The notes under the pieces: generated by a model | Seen by the model: the letters and a program-made list of their open reading frames with translations, nothing else | Databases searched by the model: none | What the model was told of the DNA's origin: nothing | Position numbers and translations under genes: made by a program | Source: Sphaerisporangium sp. TRM90804 | GTDB lineage: Bacteria; Actinomycetota; Actinomycetes; Streptosporangiales; Streptosporangiaceae | Reading direction: 5' to 3' | DNA length: 64,000 bases | Assembly: GCF_029846175.1 (NCBI RefSeq) | Contig: NZ_JARWAC010000016.1 | Location: forward strand, 186,001 to 250,000 | Shown: piece after piece, positions 1 to 8,052 of the stretch | Layout: each line of letters opens with the position of its first letter | Position numbering within the stretch: the first letter of the stretch is position 1

Positions 1-888
1 GGGTTCCGCCTGGTACAGCACCACCCGTTCGACCTGATGGTCTACCTCACCCAGATCAACGAGGAGCGGGTCACCTACACGCTGGCCCCTCCCGCGCTGC
101 TGACGATGCTGCTGCACAAGCCCGAGATGCTGGAGCGGTGCGACCTGTCGTCGCTGACGCGCATCGGCTCCGGCTCCGCGCCGCTGCCGCCGCCGATGGT
201 GAAGGGCTGGCAGGAGCGGTACGGCATCGCGATCATCAACTTCTTCGGCTCCAACGAGGGCATCGCCCTGCTGTCCGACCCCGTGACCATCCCCGACCCC
301 GAGGAACGCGCGCGGTACTTCCCCCGGCCGGGCGTGCCCGGCGGGTCCTGGCCGGGCACCATGGCCGCCACCCGCGTCAAGCTGGTCGACCCCGCCTCGG
401 GCAAGGAGGTCACCGAGCCCGGCGTGCCGGGGGAGCTGCACCTGTCCGGGCCGACGGTCTTCGCCGGCTACCTGGCGGGCACGGCCTCGGCCGACCCGTT
501 CGACGAGGAGGGCTACCTCGTCACCGGCGACGTCTTCGAGATCGCCGGCGCCGACGGCCGGTACCTGCGGTTCGTCGACCGCGCCGGCGACCTCGTGATC
601 CGCGGCGGCGTGAACATCTCCCCGACCGAGGTCGAGGGGCTGCTCGCCCGGCACCCCGCGGTCGCGGAGGCCGCGGTGGTCGGCTACCCCGACGAGGTGC
701 TCGGGGAGCGGCTGTGCGCGGTGGTCGTGACCCGGGGCGAGGAGGTCGGCCTGGAGTCTCTCGTGGCCTTCCTGCGCGAGCAGGGCGTCGCGTCCTACAA
801 GCTGCCCGAGCGGCTGGAACTGGTGGAGAGCCTGCCACGCAACGCCGTCGGCAAGATCCTCAAGCGCGACCTGCGCGAGCGCCTCTGA
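1..888 (+). CDS. AMP-forming acyl-CoA synthetase (ANL superfamily), C-terminal part, 5' truncated by the window edge
   Basis: This is the last ~295 residues of an adenylate-forming acyl-CoA synthetase, which converts a carboxylic acid to acyl-AMP and then acyl-CoA in the cytoplasm. The frame is open from base 1, so the N-terminal half with the P-loop motif lies to the left. Visible family motifs are FFGSNEG (A5-like), YLVTGDVFE (A7), the hinge FVDRAGDLVIRGG (A8) and the terminal NAVGKILKRDLRERL, which holds the catalytic A10 lysine. The C-terminal subdomain is complete. Substrate cannot be read from this half. A hairpin follows the stop, so the gene probably ends its transcript. It could also be a CoA ligase of a catabolic pathway; the superfamily is certain, the substrate is not. 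Confidence 0.9.
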   Translation, partial: GFRLVQHHPFDLMVYLTQINEERVTYTLAPPALLTMLLHKPEMLERCDLSSLTRIGSGSAPLPPPMVKGWQERYGIAIINFFGSNEGIALLSDPVTIPDPEERARYFPRPGVPGGSWPGTMAATRVKLVDPASGKEVTEPGVPGELHLSGPTVFAGYLAGTASADPFDEEGYLVTGDVFEIAGADGRYLRFVDRAGDLVIRGGVNISPTEVEGLLARHPAVAEAAVVGYPDEVLGERLCAVVVTRGEEVGLESLVAFLREQGVASYKLPERLELVESLPRNAVGKILKRDLRERL

Positions 889-891
889 GCG

Positions 892-915
892 CCCCGCCGT
901 GCCGTCCCGGCGGGG
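892..915 (+). terminator. Rho-independent-like hairpin after the acyl-CoA synthetase
   Basis: An 8-bp perfect GC stem (CCCCGCCG at 892-899 with CGGCGGGG at 908-915) and an 8-nt loop sit 3 bases after the stop codon. There is no U-tract, as is usual in high-GC actinomycetes. Confidence 0.6.
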
Positions 916-1063
916 GGCCGTCGGGCCCCGGGCTTGAAAGGTTCAGGCCGGTCGCGGCGCTGTGCGGGGGTAACGCGGCGGTGCCGGCGGCCTCGTTGAC
1001 AGCCGAGGAGCCGGGGGCGAACCATCGGCGGGCGAGCGTACCGACGCGGCCCGGCCGGTGCCG

Positions 1064-1077
1064 TGGGAGCGCTCCCA
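1064..1077. promoter_or_regulatory. LacI-family (CebR-like) operator palindrome
   Basis: TGGGAGCGCTCCCA is a perfect 14-bp palindrome. It equals the operator sequence described for CebR, the cellobiose-responsive LacI repressor of Streptomyces. It lies 19 bp upstream of the start codon of a CBM2 protein, so cellulose- or cellobiose-linked repression is the natural reading. The site also overlaps an upstream in-frame GTG, which argues for the downstream start at 1096. Confidence 0.75.
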
Positions 1078-1095
1078 AGAGAAAGCGAGCGGTCC

Positions 1096-2334
1096 ATGCG
1101 CACGCACGCCCCCCGGTCCCCGCTGCGCGACGTCGTCGCCGCCGCGACGGCCCTCATCGGACTCGCCGTCCTGCTGCTCCCAGCCGGCCCCGCCTCGGCC
1201 GCAGATCCGGGCTGCCGCGCCGACTACACCGTCAACCAGTGGGGCGGGGGCTTCACCGCGCAGGTCAAGGTCGCCAACCTGGGGCCGCCGCTCAGCTCGT
1301 GGGAGCTGGCCTGGACCTTCGGCGGCGACCAGCGGGTCACCTCCGCGTGGAACGCGACGGTCACCCAGTCGGGCGCGGCGGTGCGGGCCGTCAACCTGGC
1401 GTACAACGGGCAGGTGCCGACGGGCGGCTCGCTGGAGTTCGGGTTCCAGGGCACCTGGGGCGCGTCCAACCCCGTCCCCTCCGCCTTCACGCTCAACGGC
1501 GTGCCGTGCACCGGCGCCCCCGTCCCGAGCGCCACTCCCACGCTCACCCCGACGGTCACGCCGACCGTGACGCCCACCGTCACCCCGACCGTGACGCCCA
1601 CCGTGATCCCCACGGTCACGCCGACCGTCACCCCCACCGTCTCCCCGGGGTGCACGGGCGCCGTGGTCTGCTCGGGCTTCGAGGAGCAGGCGCCCGGCAC
1701 GCCCGGCGGTGACTGGCAGGTGGTCACGCCCAACTGCTCGGGGACCGGCACGGCGTCCGTCGACACCTCCCAGGCGCGCACCGGCACGAAGTCGCTCCGG
1801 ATCAACGGCGGCGGCGGGTACTGCAACCACGTCTTCGTCGGCACCACCAAGAACGTCTCCACGGCCGGCCCCGTCGTGTACGCGCGCATGTGGGTCAGGC
1901 ACACCACCGCCCTGCCGAGCGCGCACATCACCATGATCACCATGGCCGACTCCGCCAACGGCGGCAAGGACCTGCGCATCGGCGGCCAGAACGGCGCCCT
2001 GCAGTGGAACCGCGAGTCCGACGACGCCACCCTGCCCGAGCAGAGCCCCGCCGGCGTCGCGCTCAGCGTCCCGCTGCCCACCGGCCGCTGGGTGTGCCTG
2101 CGCTACCAGATCGACACCACAAGGCAGGCGATGAGCACCTGGGTGGACGACCGCGAGGTCGCGGGCCTGCACCTGGACGGCACGCCCACCCACGACGTCG
2201 ACTCCCAGTGGCTGAGCCGCACGACTCCGCCCCGCCCGTCCACCCTGCGCCTCGGCTGGGAGAGCTACGGCGGCGAGTCCGACACCCTGTGGTTCGACGA
2301 CGTGGCCCTCGGCTCCTCGCCCATCGCCTGCTGA
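1096..2334 (+). CDS. Secreted CBM2 cellulose-binding protein with Thr-Pro linker and C-terminal beta-sandwich-like domain
   Basis: A 412-residue exported protein. Residues 1-35 form a signal peptide (basic start, Leu/Ala-rich core, cleavage near ASA-AD). Residues ~36-135 are a family 2 carbohydrate-binding module: a Cys pair near both ends and surface aromatic motifs VNQWGGGF, WELAWTF and SAWNA. A (TPTV)n linker follows, then ~210 residues beginning CSGFEEQAPGTPGGDW and ending LWFDDVALG, which resemble a concanavalin/LamG-like or lyase-like beta-sandwich; I cannot name its activity. The start at 1096 is chosen because the signal peptide begins there and an upstream GTG would fall inside the operator. 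The CebR-like palindrome suggests induction by cello-oligosaccharides. Catalysis is unproven; a purely binding role is possible. Confidence 0.85.
   Translation: MRTHAPRSPLRDVVAAATALIGLAVLLLPAGPASAADPGCRADYTVNQWGGGFTAQVKVANLGPPLSSWELAWTFGGDQRVTSAWNATVTQSGAAVRAVNLAYNGQVPTGGSLEFGFQGTWGASNPVPSAFTLNGVPCTGAPVPSATPTLTPTVTPTVTPTVTPTVTPTVIPTVTPTVTPTVSPGCTGAVVCSGFEEQAPGTPGGDWQVVTPNCSGTGTASVDTSQARTGTKSLRINGGGGYCNHVFVGTTKNVSTAGPVVYARMWVRHTTALPSAHITMITMADSANGGKDLRIGGQNGALQWNRESDDATLPEQSPAGVALSVPLPTGRWVCLRYQIDTTRQAMSTWVDDREVAGLHLDGTPTHDVDSQWLSRTTPPRPSTLRLGWESYGGESDTLWFDDVALGSSPIAC
1534..1641 (+). repeat. 12-bp tandem repeat encoding the (TPTV)n linker
   Basis: About nine copies of a 12-bp unit encode TPTL/TPTV/IPTV, a typical flexible, O-glycosylatable linker between a carbohydrate-binding module and a second domain. 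Such arrays vary in copy number between strains. Confidence 0.9.
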
Positions 2335-2358
2335 GCCGCGGGCGGGTCCCGCGGCCCG

Positions 2359-3261
2359 CTACGAGGCGGGCGCCCCCCGCGGGGGGCGCCCGCCGCCGGC
2401 CCCGGAGGCGGCCAGCCACCGCTCGTGGGCCTCTTCGAGCCGCTTCCAGAGCGCGTCGCGCTCCGGGCGACCGACGTCGTCCAGCGTCAGGCCGAAGACG
2501 TCGGCCAGGGCCTCGTAGAGGTCCCTGGCCGACGTAAGCGTCGTGGTCACCTGGTCGGAGCCGACCCGGGACAGCACCAGCCCGCGCAGGGCGTCCACGC
2601 CGGCGGCGTCGCGGCGCTGCACGCACAGGACGCGGACGAAACCCGACTCCGGGGACGTGCACAGGTACCGGTGCTTGACGGCGAACGCCGCCATGTCGAC
2701 CGCCCCCGGGCGCACGTCAATGGCGTGGAAGCTGCCGCGCGGGTCGTGCTCCAGCCGCCAGCCGCCCGACTCGGCCTGTGAGCGCCGCAGCACGTAGGTG
2801 AACGGGCCCTGACGGTAAGCGCCTTCCACCAGCGGGAGCGGTTCGTGCAGGGCGTCGCCCAGGCCAACGTCGACCCACCACTCGCCGCTCGGGCACTCTG
2901 GCGAGGGCAGGCCGGAGACCGTCAGCGCCAGATGGTTGCCGTGCGCGCCCGCCAGGTCGGCCGGTGTGTTCTGCGCGCCAGCCAGCTGACGGGTCACCCG
3001 GTACCCCAGCCGTCGCAGCAGCGCGGAGAAGGCGCCGTTGAGATGGAAGCAGTAGCCGCCGCGCCCCCGCGCGATCCGCTCGGCCGAGTCCATCGGGTCG
3101 ATCGTCGTGGCCCGCCCCAGCCAGATGTCCAGGCACTCGTACGGCACCCGCTCCACGTGCGCCCGGTGCAGACGGACCAGCGACTCCACGCTGGGCTCGT
3201 CGTCGAGGCCCTTCACACCCAGCCGGTCGAGATAGGCGGACACGTCCAGAGATCTCGTCAT
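2359..3261 (-). CDS. nat: Arylamine N-acetyltransferase
   Basis: A 300-residue cytoplasmic enzyme that moves an acetyl group from acetyl-CoA to arylamines or arylhydrazines by a Cys-His-Asp triad. The triad is visible: Cys71 in RGGYCFHLNG, His110 in GNHLALTV and the Asp of VDVGLGD. Length fits the family (~280 residues). I chose the ATG at 3261, where the conserved N-terminal segment begins (MTRSLDVSAYLDRLG), although the frame is open further upstream. It is convergent with the CBM2 gene and divergent from the gene at 3366, with 104 bp between starts. Its last codons contain a long palindrome that could serve as a shared terminator. No pathway partner is adjacent. Confidence 0.9.
   Translation of the reverse strand: MTRSLDVSAYLDRLGVKGLDDEPSVESLVRLHRAHVERVPYECLDIWLGRATTIDPMDSAERIARGRGGYCFHLNGAFSALLRRLGYRVTRQLAGAQNTPADLAGAHGNHLALTVSGLPSPECPSGEWWVDVGLGDALHEPLPLVEGAYRQGPFTYVLRRSQAESGGWRLEHDPRGSFHAIDVRPGAVDMAAFAVKHRYLCTSPESGFVRVLCVQRRDAAGVDALRGLVLSRVGSDQVTTTLTSARDLYEALADVFGLTLDDVGRPERDALWKRLEEAHERWLAASGAGGGRPPRGAPAS
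2365..2394. terminator. Bidirectional hairpin inside the 3' end of nat
   Basis: Two 14-base arms (2365-2378 and 2381-2394) are perfect reverse complements with 2 bases between them. The palindrome lies between convergent genes but within the last codons of nat, encoding a Gly/Arg/Pro-rich tail, so it can end transcription from both sides. Confidence 0.6.
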
Positions 3262-3339
3262 GGAGCCCAAGCCAACCAGCCCCCGGCGACGCCACGAGCA
3301 CCAGGGGCGGCGGCGCACGCGACGCGGGCGGCCATCGCG

Positions 3340-3383
3340 CGCGGAGATATAGGGTCGCCTCGGACATGGGTCATATCTCCGCG
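3340..3383. promoter_or_regulatory. 11-bp inverted repeat bracketing the start codon of the 3366 gene
   Basis: CGCGGAGATAT (3340-3350) and ATATCTCCGCG (3373-3383) are perfect reverse complements separated by 22 bp. The ATG at 3366 sits between them. The left arm contains a TATAGG-like -10 element, which would give a leaderless or near-leaderless transcript. The repeat could be an operator or an RNA hairpin that hides the start. Confidence 0.5.
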
Positions 3384-4625
3384 GGCTCGGCGAAAGGCAC
3401 GGCTGCGTTGGACGGTTCGGTGTACGTCTATGTCGAGGACGTGCGAGACGAGGGCGTCGTCCCGGTTCTCGACCGCATCGCCGCGTACGGCCTGGCGGGC
3501 GTCACGGTGGCCGCCGCCTACCACGGCGCCCGCGACGTCACCCCGCACGGCGCCTCGCGCGTGACCCTCCGATCCGACGGCGTCCACTTCACCCCGCCCG
3601 CCGACCTGTTCGGCGCGCTGCGCCTGGTGCCGCCCGTGCGGGCGGGCGCGGACGGGGAGCCGCTGGCGGCGCTGCGCGAGGCCACGCTCGACCGGGGCAT
3701 GGCCCTGCACGGGTGGACGGTGTTCCTGCACAACGTCACGCTCGGCCTGGCCCACCCCGAGGTCACCGTGCACGACTGCTTCGGCGGCCGCGGCTTCCCC
3801 GCCGACCTGTGCCCCGCCCATCCCGACGTGCGGCTCTACGCCGTCGCCCTCGCCCGCGCGGTCGCCAGGCAGGGGGTCGACAGCGTGGTGGCCGAGGCCC
3901 TGCACTACGGGGCGTTCAGCCAGGGGCACCAGCACGAGCGGTGCTTCGTCGCGCTCGGCCCGATGGACGAGTTCATGTTCGGCCTGTGCTTCTGCGAGTG
4001 GTGCATGCGCAGGGCCGGCGACCTCGGGGTCAGGGCGGAGGTCGCCCGCGAGGAGTGCGCGAGGATCGTCGGCGGCGTGCTCGACGGCGACCCGCCAGCC
4101 CAGGGCGAGGTCACCCGCGCCGCGCTCACGGCGTACGCGGGGCCCGACGTGGTGGCGTACGCCCGCGCGCGGTCGGAGACCGTCACCTCGCTGGTCAGCG
4201 AGGTGGCCTCGGCGGTCTCGGCCGAGGGCTCCCGGCTGACCTTCCTCGACGGCACCGGTCACCGGAAGGGGTACGCCGACGGGCTGCCGCCCGCGGGGCT
4301 GGCCGCGCACGACGCCTGGCAGCTCGGCGTCGACCTGGTCGCGCTCGGCGACCTCGTCCCCTCGCTCGGCGTGTTCGGCTACGCGCGCGACCCGGCGCGG
4401 GTGGCCGACGACGTCGGCGCCTACCGGCGGTCGGTCGGCGTCGACCGGGAGCTGCGGGTGGTGCTGCGGCCGGGCCTGCCCGACGCCGACAGCGACGACC
4501 GGCTCGCCGCGAAGGTACGCGCGGTCAAGGCCGCAGGCGGCGACGCGGTCGACTTCTTCGCCTACGGGCTCGTGCCGTACAGCGTCCTGAACCGCATCCC
4601 GGCCGCGCTCGGCCGCAAGCCCTGA
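3366..4625 (+). CDS. Conserved protein of unknown function, possibly TIM-barrel/glycosidase-like
   Basis: A 419-residue soluble protein that I do not recognise by family. It begins with a beta strand/helix alternation (GSVYVYVEDVRDEG, GVTVAAAYHG) and has an active-site-like region HGWTVFLHN, suggestive of a (beta/alpha)8 barrel. Residues near 205-220 contain FGLCFCEWCMR, a Cys-x-Cys-x2-Cys cluster that might bind a metal. No signal peptide is visible. It is divergent from nat and ends 25 bp before the convergent LacI gene. The assigned ATG lies within the inverted repeat; an alternative in-frame GTG is at 3420, just before the first predicted strand. Function is open: a hydrolase-like enzyme is possible, not shown. 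Confidence 0.6.
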   Translation: MGHISAGSAKGTAALDGSVYVYVEDVRDEGVVPVLDRIAAYGLAGVTVAAAYHGARDVTPHGASRVTLRSDGVHFTPPADLFGALRLVPPVRAGADGEPLAALREATLDRGMALHGWTVFLHNVTLGLAHPEVTVHDCFGGRGFPADLCPAHPDVRLYAVALARAVARQGVDSVVAEALHYGAFSQGHQHERCFVALGPMDEFMFGLCFCEWCMRRAGDLGVRAEVAREECARIVGGVLDGDPPAQGEVTRAALTAYAGPDVVAYARARSETVTSLVSEVASAVSAEGSRLTFLDGTGHRKGYADGLPPAGLAAHDAWQLGVDLVALGDLVPSLGVFGYARDPARVADDVGAYRRSVGVDRELRVVLRPGLPDADSDDRLAAKVRAVKAAGGDAVDFFAYGLVPYSVLNRIPAALGRKP

Positions 4626-4650
4626 CCCCACGCGCGGCCGCCGCGACGGC

Positions 4651-5646
4651 TCAGGCGGACTCGCGGACCACCAGCTCGCTGGGCAGGATGACGCGGTCGC
4701 TCACGCGGTCTTTCGGCGGCGTGAGCAGGAGACGCACCATCGCGGTGGCCTGCTCGGGGATGGGATGGCGCACGGTGGTCAGCGGCGGGTCGGTGTAGCG
4801 CGCGGCCTCGATGTCGTCGAAGCCGACCACGGCGACGTCGTCGGGCACCCGGCGCCCGGCCTGGCGCAGGGTGTTCAGCGCGCCGATGGCCATGGCGTCG
4901 TTCGCCGCGAACACGGCGTCGAGCGCGGGATCGTCCTCCAGGAGCTGACGCATGGCCGCCGCGCCCGAGGCGCGGGTGAAGTCGCCGACGGCGACGATGG
5001 AGCGGCGGTCGGAGTTGCGCAGCGCGTCGCGGTAGCCGGTGAGGCGGTCCTGCCCGCCGATCATGTCCTGCGGGCCGGCGATGGTGGCGATGCGCCGCCT
5101 GCCGGTGTCCAGCAGGTGACGCACGGCGGCGGCGGCCCCGCCCACGTTGTCGTTGTCGACGTACGGCATCTCGACGGCCACCGCGGGCCTGCCGTAGGAG
5201 ACCATCGGCAGGCCCATGCGGGTGAGCGCGGCCGGCAGCGGGTCGGCGCCGTGCATGGACAGCAGCAGCACGCCGTCGACGTGGCCGCCCGAAATGTAAC
5301 GCTCCACCCGGGCGTGGTTCCGCGGCGTGCTGGCCAGCATGAGGACGATCTGCTTGTCGACCGCCTCCAGCTCGCTGCTCACCGTGCGGATCACCATGGA
5401 GAACAGGCGGTCGTCGGAGAACACCCGTGTCGCCGGCTCGGAGATCACCAGGGCGATGGAGTCGGTGCGCTGGGTGACCAGGCTGCGCGCGGCGGAGTTG
5501 GGGACGTACCCCAGCTCGTTGACGGCGCGCAGCACCGTCTCCCTGATCTCCGGGGTGACCGTCGACTGGCCGTTGACGACCCGTGAGACGGTGGCCCGGG
5601 ACACGCCAGCGCGCGCGGCGACCGCCTCAAGGGTGGGTCGTTTCAT
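4651..5646 (-). CDS. LacI-family transcriptional regulator (likely controls the GH16 glucanase)
   Basis: A 331-residue repressor. The N-terminal helix-turn-helix is clear (TLEAVAARAGVSRATVSRVV) and is followed by the hinge helix GYVPNSAARSLV and a periplasmic-binding-protein-like sugar domain with the usual DAVFAANDAMAIGAL and VAVVGFDDIEAARY blocks. I chose the ATG at 5646 because LacI proteins start a few residues before the HTH. The frame is open upstream to an ATG at 5883 with a fair ribosome site, but that stretch uses rare codons, including TTA, and is probably non-coding. Two GAGAGCGCTCTC palindromes in the gap to the glucanase gene are its likely operators, so it probably senses a beta-glucan oligosaccharide. 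Confidence 0.88.
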   Translation of the reverse strand: MKRPTLEAVAARAGVSRATVSRVVNGQSTVTPEIRETVLRAVNELGYVPNSAARSLVTQRTDSIALVISEPATRVFSDDRLFSMVIRTVSSELEAVDKQIVLMLASTPRNHARVERYISGGHVDGVLLLSMHGADPLPAALTRMGLPMVSYGRPAVAVEMPYVDNDNVGGAAAAVRHLLDTGRRRIATIAGPQDMIGGQDRLTGYRDALRNSDRRSIVAVGDFTRASGAAAMRQLLEDDPALDAVFAANDAMAIGALNTLRQAGRRVPDDVAVVGFDDIEAARYTDPPLTTVRHPIPEQATAMVRLLLTPPKDRVSDRVILPSELVVRESA

Positions 5647-6065
5647 TCGCAGAGCCCTGTCTTCTTCGGGTGGTGAGGGCGCGGTCATGGAGCGAGGCCG
5701 TTCCTCCGGATGGGATTCCGGTGCCACGACCCGCCGGGCGTGGGTAGCCGCGACCGGGCCTGTAACTCGACGTACACGATCGCGAACCTCCGGCGGTAAC
5801 CCATCGTGCCACTCGAAGTCGTCCAGTAGAGACCTTACGAGATAGCGGCGCAGGTCCGCACCATGGTCGGCGTCATGATCCATCGCTGGGCCCTCACCGT
5901 GCTCCGCGCCGGGCGGCGCGCGTGGCGGCGGGCGGACCCGGCCGGCCCGCCGTCGTGCATGACCGTCGGCGCGCGGGCGGCGTGACCGTCGGCCGCCGCG
6001 CTTCACCACGACGTGTGACCGAGCTCTGACGACCCCTCTCTGCCGTCGTATCCGGTGATCATGAG

Positions 6066-6077
6066 GAGAGCGCTCTC
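6066..6077. promoter_or_regulatory. LacI-type operator palindrome, distal copy
   Basis: GAGAGCGCTCTC, a perfect 12-bp palindrome with the CG-centred AGCGCT core of LacI operators. It is identical to the copy 189 bp downstream, spacing that would allow looping by a tetramer. Confidence 0.65.
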
Positions 6078-6254
6078 GGTTCAGGATGGTGTCCTTGACC
6101 CTCCTCGTCAAGGTCGTCGGCGCGGGATCCGCACCATCGGACGCTCCGCACACGGGCATGGTCACCACCGATGCCGAGTGGTCTGGAGGTGTCGTGCCTG
6201 GTTGGAGGGCGGGCGTCGCGCCCCGGTGGCACGGGTGCGAGACCGAATTAGTTG

Positions 6255-6266
6255 GAGAGCGCTCTC
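6255..6266. promoter_or_regulatory. LacI-type operator palindrome, promoter-proximal copy
   Basis: Second exact GAGAGCGCTCTC, within TTGGAGAGCGCTCTCAAA. It ends 27 bp before the -35 box of the glucanase promoter. Confidence 0.7.
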
Positions 6267-6293
6267 AAAACCTCGGTAAAACTTCCGCGGCTG

Positions 6294-6322
6294 TTGACAG
6301 CGCCTGTCGGCCGATCTAACGT
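6294..6322 (+). promoter_or_regulatory. Sigma-70-type promoter of the GH16 gene
   Basis: A consensus -35 TTGACA (6294-6299) is followed by exactly 17 bp and a -10-like TAACGT (6317-6322). It lies directly downstream of the proximal operator. Confidence 0.55.
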
Positions 6323-6511
6323 CAGCGCCCGGAGAGCGTTACGCGCACGTTACGTCAATCGAACACCGGCACTCGCCGCTGATCGGGCATCGAACGGCCG
6401 TCGAGCCCGCGTCCGCGCCGCCGCCTCCATTCCCCGCGTCCTGTCCCGCGCCCCTCCTTGTCCTGCGCGTCTCGCCAACGTGTTCTCACCCCCCAAGAGA
6501 TAAGGATCACG

Positions 6512-7933
6512 ATGGGTACTGCAACCAGTCCACCGGTGAGGGGCCGCCCCCGGCTCCGCACCCTGCTCGCCGTCGTCGGCGCCGCGCTCATCCCGGTGAT
6601 CACGATGACCATCTCGGGAGGTCCGGCGGGGGCCGCCGTCCCGTCCACGCCCAGCGGCTGGAGCCTGGTGTGGAGCGACGACTTCAACGGCGCCTCCGGC
6701 TCGCTGCCGTCGTCGGCCAACTGGATCATCGACACCGGGCACAGCTACCCCGGCGGCCCCGCCAACTGGGGCACCGGGGAGATTCAGAACTACACCAGCA
6801 GCCCGTCCAACCTGAGCCTGGACGGCGCGGGCAACCTGCGCATCACCCCGCTCAGGAGCGCCTCGGGCGAATGGACGTCGGCGCGCATCGAGACCCGCCG
6901 GGCCGACTTCAAGCCCGCCGACGGGCGCATCCTGCGCATCGAGGGCCGCATCCAGATGCCAAACGTCACCGGCCAGGCCGCTCTCGGCTACTGGCCGGCG
7001 TTCTGGGCCCTCGGCGCCCCGTACCGCGGCACCTACTGGAACTGGCCGGCGATCGGCGAGTTCGACATCATGGAGAACGTCAACGGCATCAACTCGGTGT
7101 GGGCCGTGCTGCACTGCGGCGTGAACCCCGGCGGGCCGTGCAACGAGACCACCGGCCTCGGCACCAGCCGCGCCTGCCCGGGCTCCAGCTGCCAGTCGGC
7201 CATGCACGACTACCGCTTCGAGTGGGACCGCAGCATCAGCCCCAACCAGCTGCGCTGGTACGTCGACGGCCAGCTCTACCACACCATCAGCCAGAGCCGG
7301 TTCGACGCCACCACCTGGAACAACATGACCGGGCACGCGGGCTACTTCCTGCTGCTCAACGTGGCCATGGGCGGCGCCTTCCCCAACGCGCTCGGCGGCT
7401 CGACCCCGACCGCGGCCACCGTCCCCGGCAGGCCGATGGTCGTCGACTACGTCGCCGTGTGGCAGAGCGGGCCCGGCACGCCCACCCCGAGCCCGACGAT
7501 CTCCGATCCGCCCCCCGGCGGCGTCGACGCCCGTTCCACCATCCAGGCCGAGAGCTTCCAGGCGCAGCAGGGCATGCAACTGGAGGCCACGACCGACAGC
7601 GGCGGCGGCCAGAACGTCTCGCACATCGCCAACGGCGACTGGCTGCGCTACGACAACGTGAGGTTCGGCTCCTCGGCCGCCACGCAGTTCACGGCGCGGG
7701 TCGCGTCCGGGGCCGCGGGAGGCGTCAGCGGCCTCGTCCAGGTGCGCCTGGGCAGCCCGACCGCCCCGGTGATCGGCAGCTTCTCCGTCGGCAACACCGG
7801 CGGCTGGCAGAGCTGGCGCAACGTGCCCGCCAACATCACCGGCGTCACCGGCACCCAGACCGTCTACGTCACCTTCTCCAGCGGCCAGCCCTCCGACTAC
7901 GTGAACCTCAACTGGTTCACCTTCGGCAACTGA
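6512..7933 (+). CDS. Secreted GH16 endo-beta-1,3-glucanase with C-terminal CBM6-like domain
   Basis: A 473-residue exported glycoside hydrolase. Residues 1-45 are a twin-Arg-containing signal peptide ending near GAA. Residues ~48-325 are a GH16 jelly roll with the catalytic signature GEFDIMEN, where Glu183 is the expected nucleophile, Asp185 the helper and Glu188 the acid/base. A Pro/Thr-rich linker follows, then residues ~345-473 form a family 6-type carbohydrate-binding module (IQAESFQAQQG, NGDWLRYDNV, DYVNLNWFTF). Laminarin-type beta-1,3-glucan is the likely substrate, by the Trp-rich cleft and the GEFDIMEN form. The ATG at 6512 has an AAGGA ribosome site 6 bases upstream. LacI-type operators in front suggest substrate induction. 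Confidence 0.9.
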   Translation: MGTATSPPVRGRPRLRTLLAVVGAALIPVITMTISGGPAGAAVPSTPSGWSLVWSDDFNGASGSLPSSANWIIDTGHSYPGGPANWGTGEIQNYTSSPSNLSLDGAGNLRITPLRSASGEWTSARIETRRADFKPADGRILRIEGRIQMPNVTGQAALGYWPAFWALGAPYRGTYWNWPAIGEFDIMENVNGINSVWAVLHCGVNPGGPCNETTGLGTSRACPGSSCQSAMHDYRFEWDRSISPNQLRWYVDGQLYHTISQSRFDATTWNNMTGHAGYFLLLNVAMGGAFPNALGGSTPTAATVPGRPMVVDYVAVWQSGPGTPTPSPTISDPPPGGVDARSTIQAESFQAQQGMQLEATTDSGGGQNVSHIANGDWLRYDNVRFGSSAATQFTARVASGAAGGVSGLVQVRLGSPTAPVIGSFSVGNTGGWQSWRNVPANITGVTGTQTVYVTFSSGQPSDYVNLNWFTFGN

Positions 7934-7976
7934 CCCACGCCGCCGGCCGGCCCCGGGCCGCCCGCCGGAGACACGT

Positions 7977-8013
7977 CCCCGGCGCCCGCCGCTTCGGTGG
8001 CGGGCGTCCGGGG
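7977..8013 (+). terminator. Strong hairpin terminator after the glucanase gene
   Basis: A 14-bp stem with a single bulged base and a stable CTTCGG-containing loop begins 44 bases after the stop codon. Confidence 0.75.
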
Positions 8014-8052
8014 CGCCTCACCGCCGGGCGCGCCGCGCGGCGGCGCGGGCGG

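Larger units (their letters stand above)
5647..6511. other. 865-bp divergent regulatory region between lacI-type gene and glucanase
   Basis: I see no convincing gene here: the open frames use codons unlike their neighbours. The region holds two 12-bp palindromes (6066-6077 and 6255-6266), a 7-bp inverted repeat (CCTTGAC/GTCAAGG at about 6093-6113) and a good promoter at 6294-6322. The glucanase leader would be about 180 nt. Confidence 0.6.

Noticed and set aside
138-1712. Long open frame on the plus strand overlapping the acyl-CoA synthetase and CBM2 genes
   Set aside because: Arg/Pro/Gly-rich translation with no motif; a GC-bias shadow of the real frames.
5647-5883. N-terminal extension of the first LacI regulator to ATG 5883, which has a fair ribosome site
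   Set aside because: Codon use is unlike the gene (TTA, GTA, CGT, many A/T third bases) and LacI proteins begin at the HTH.
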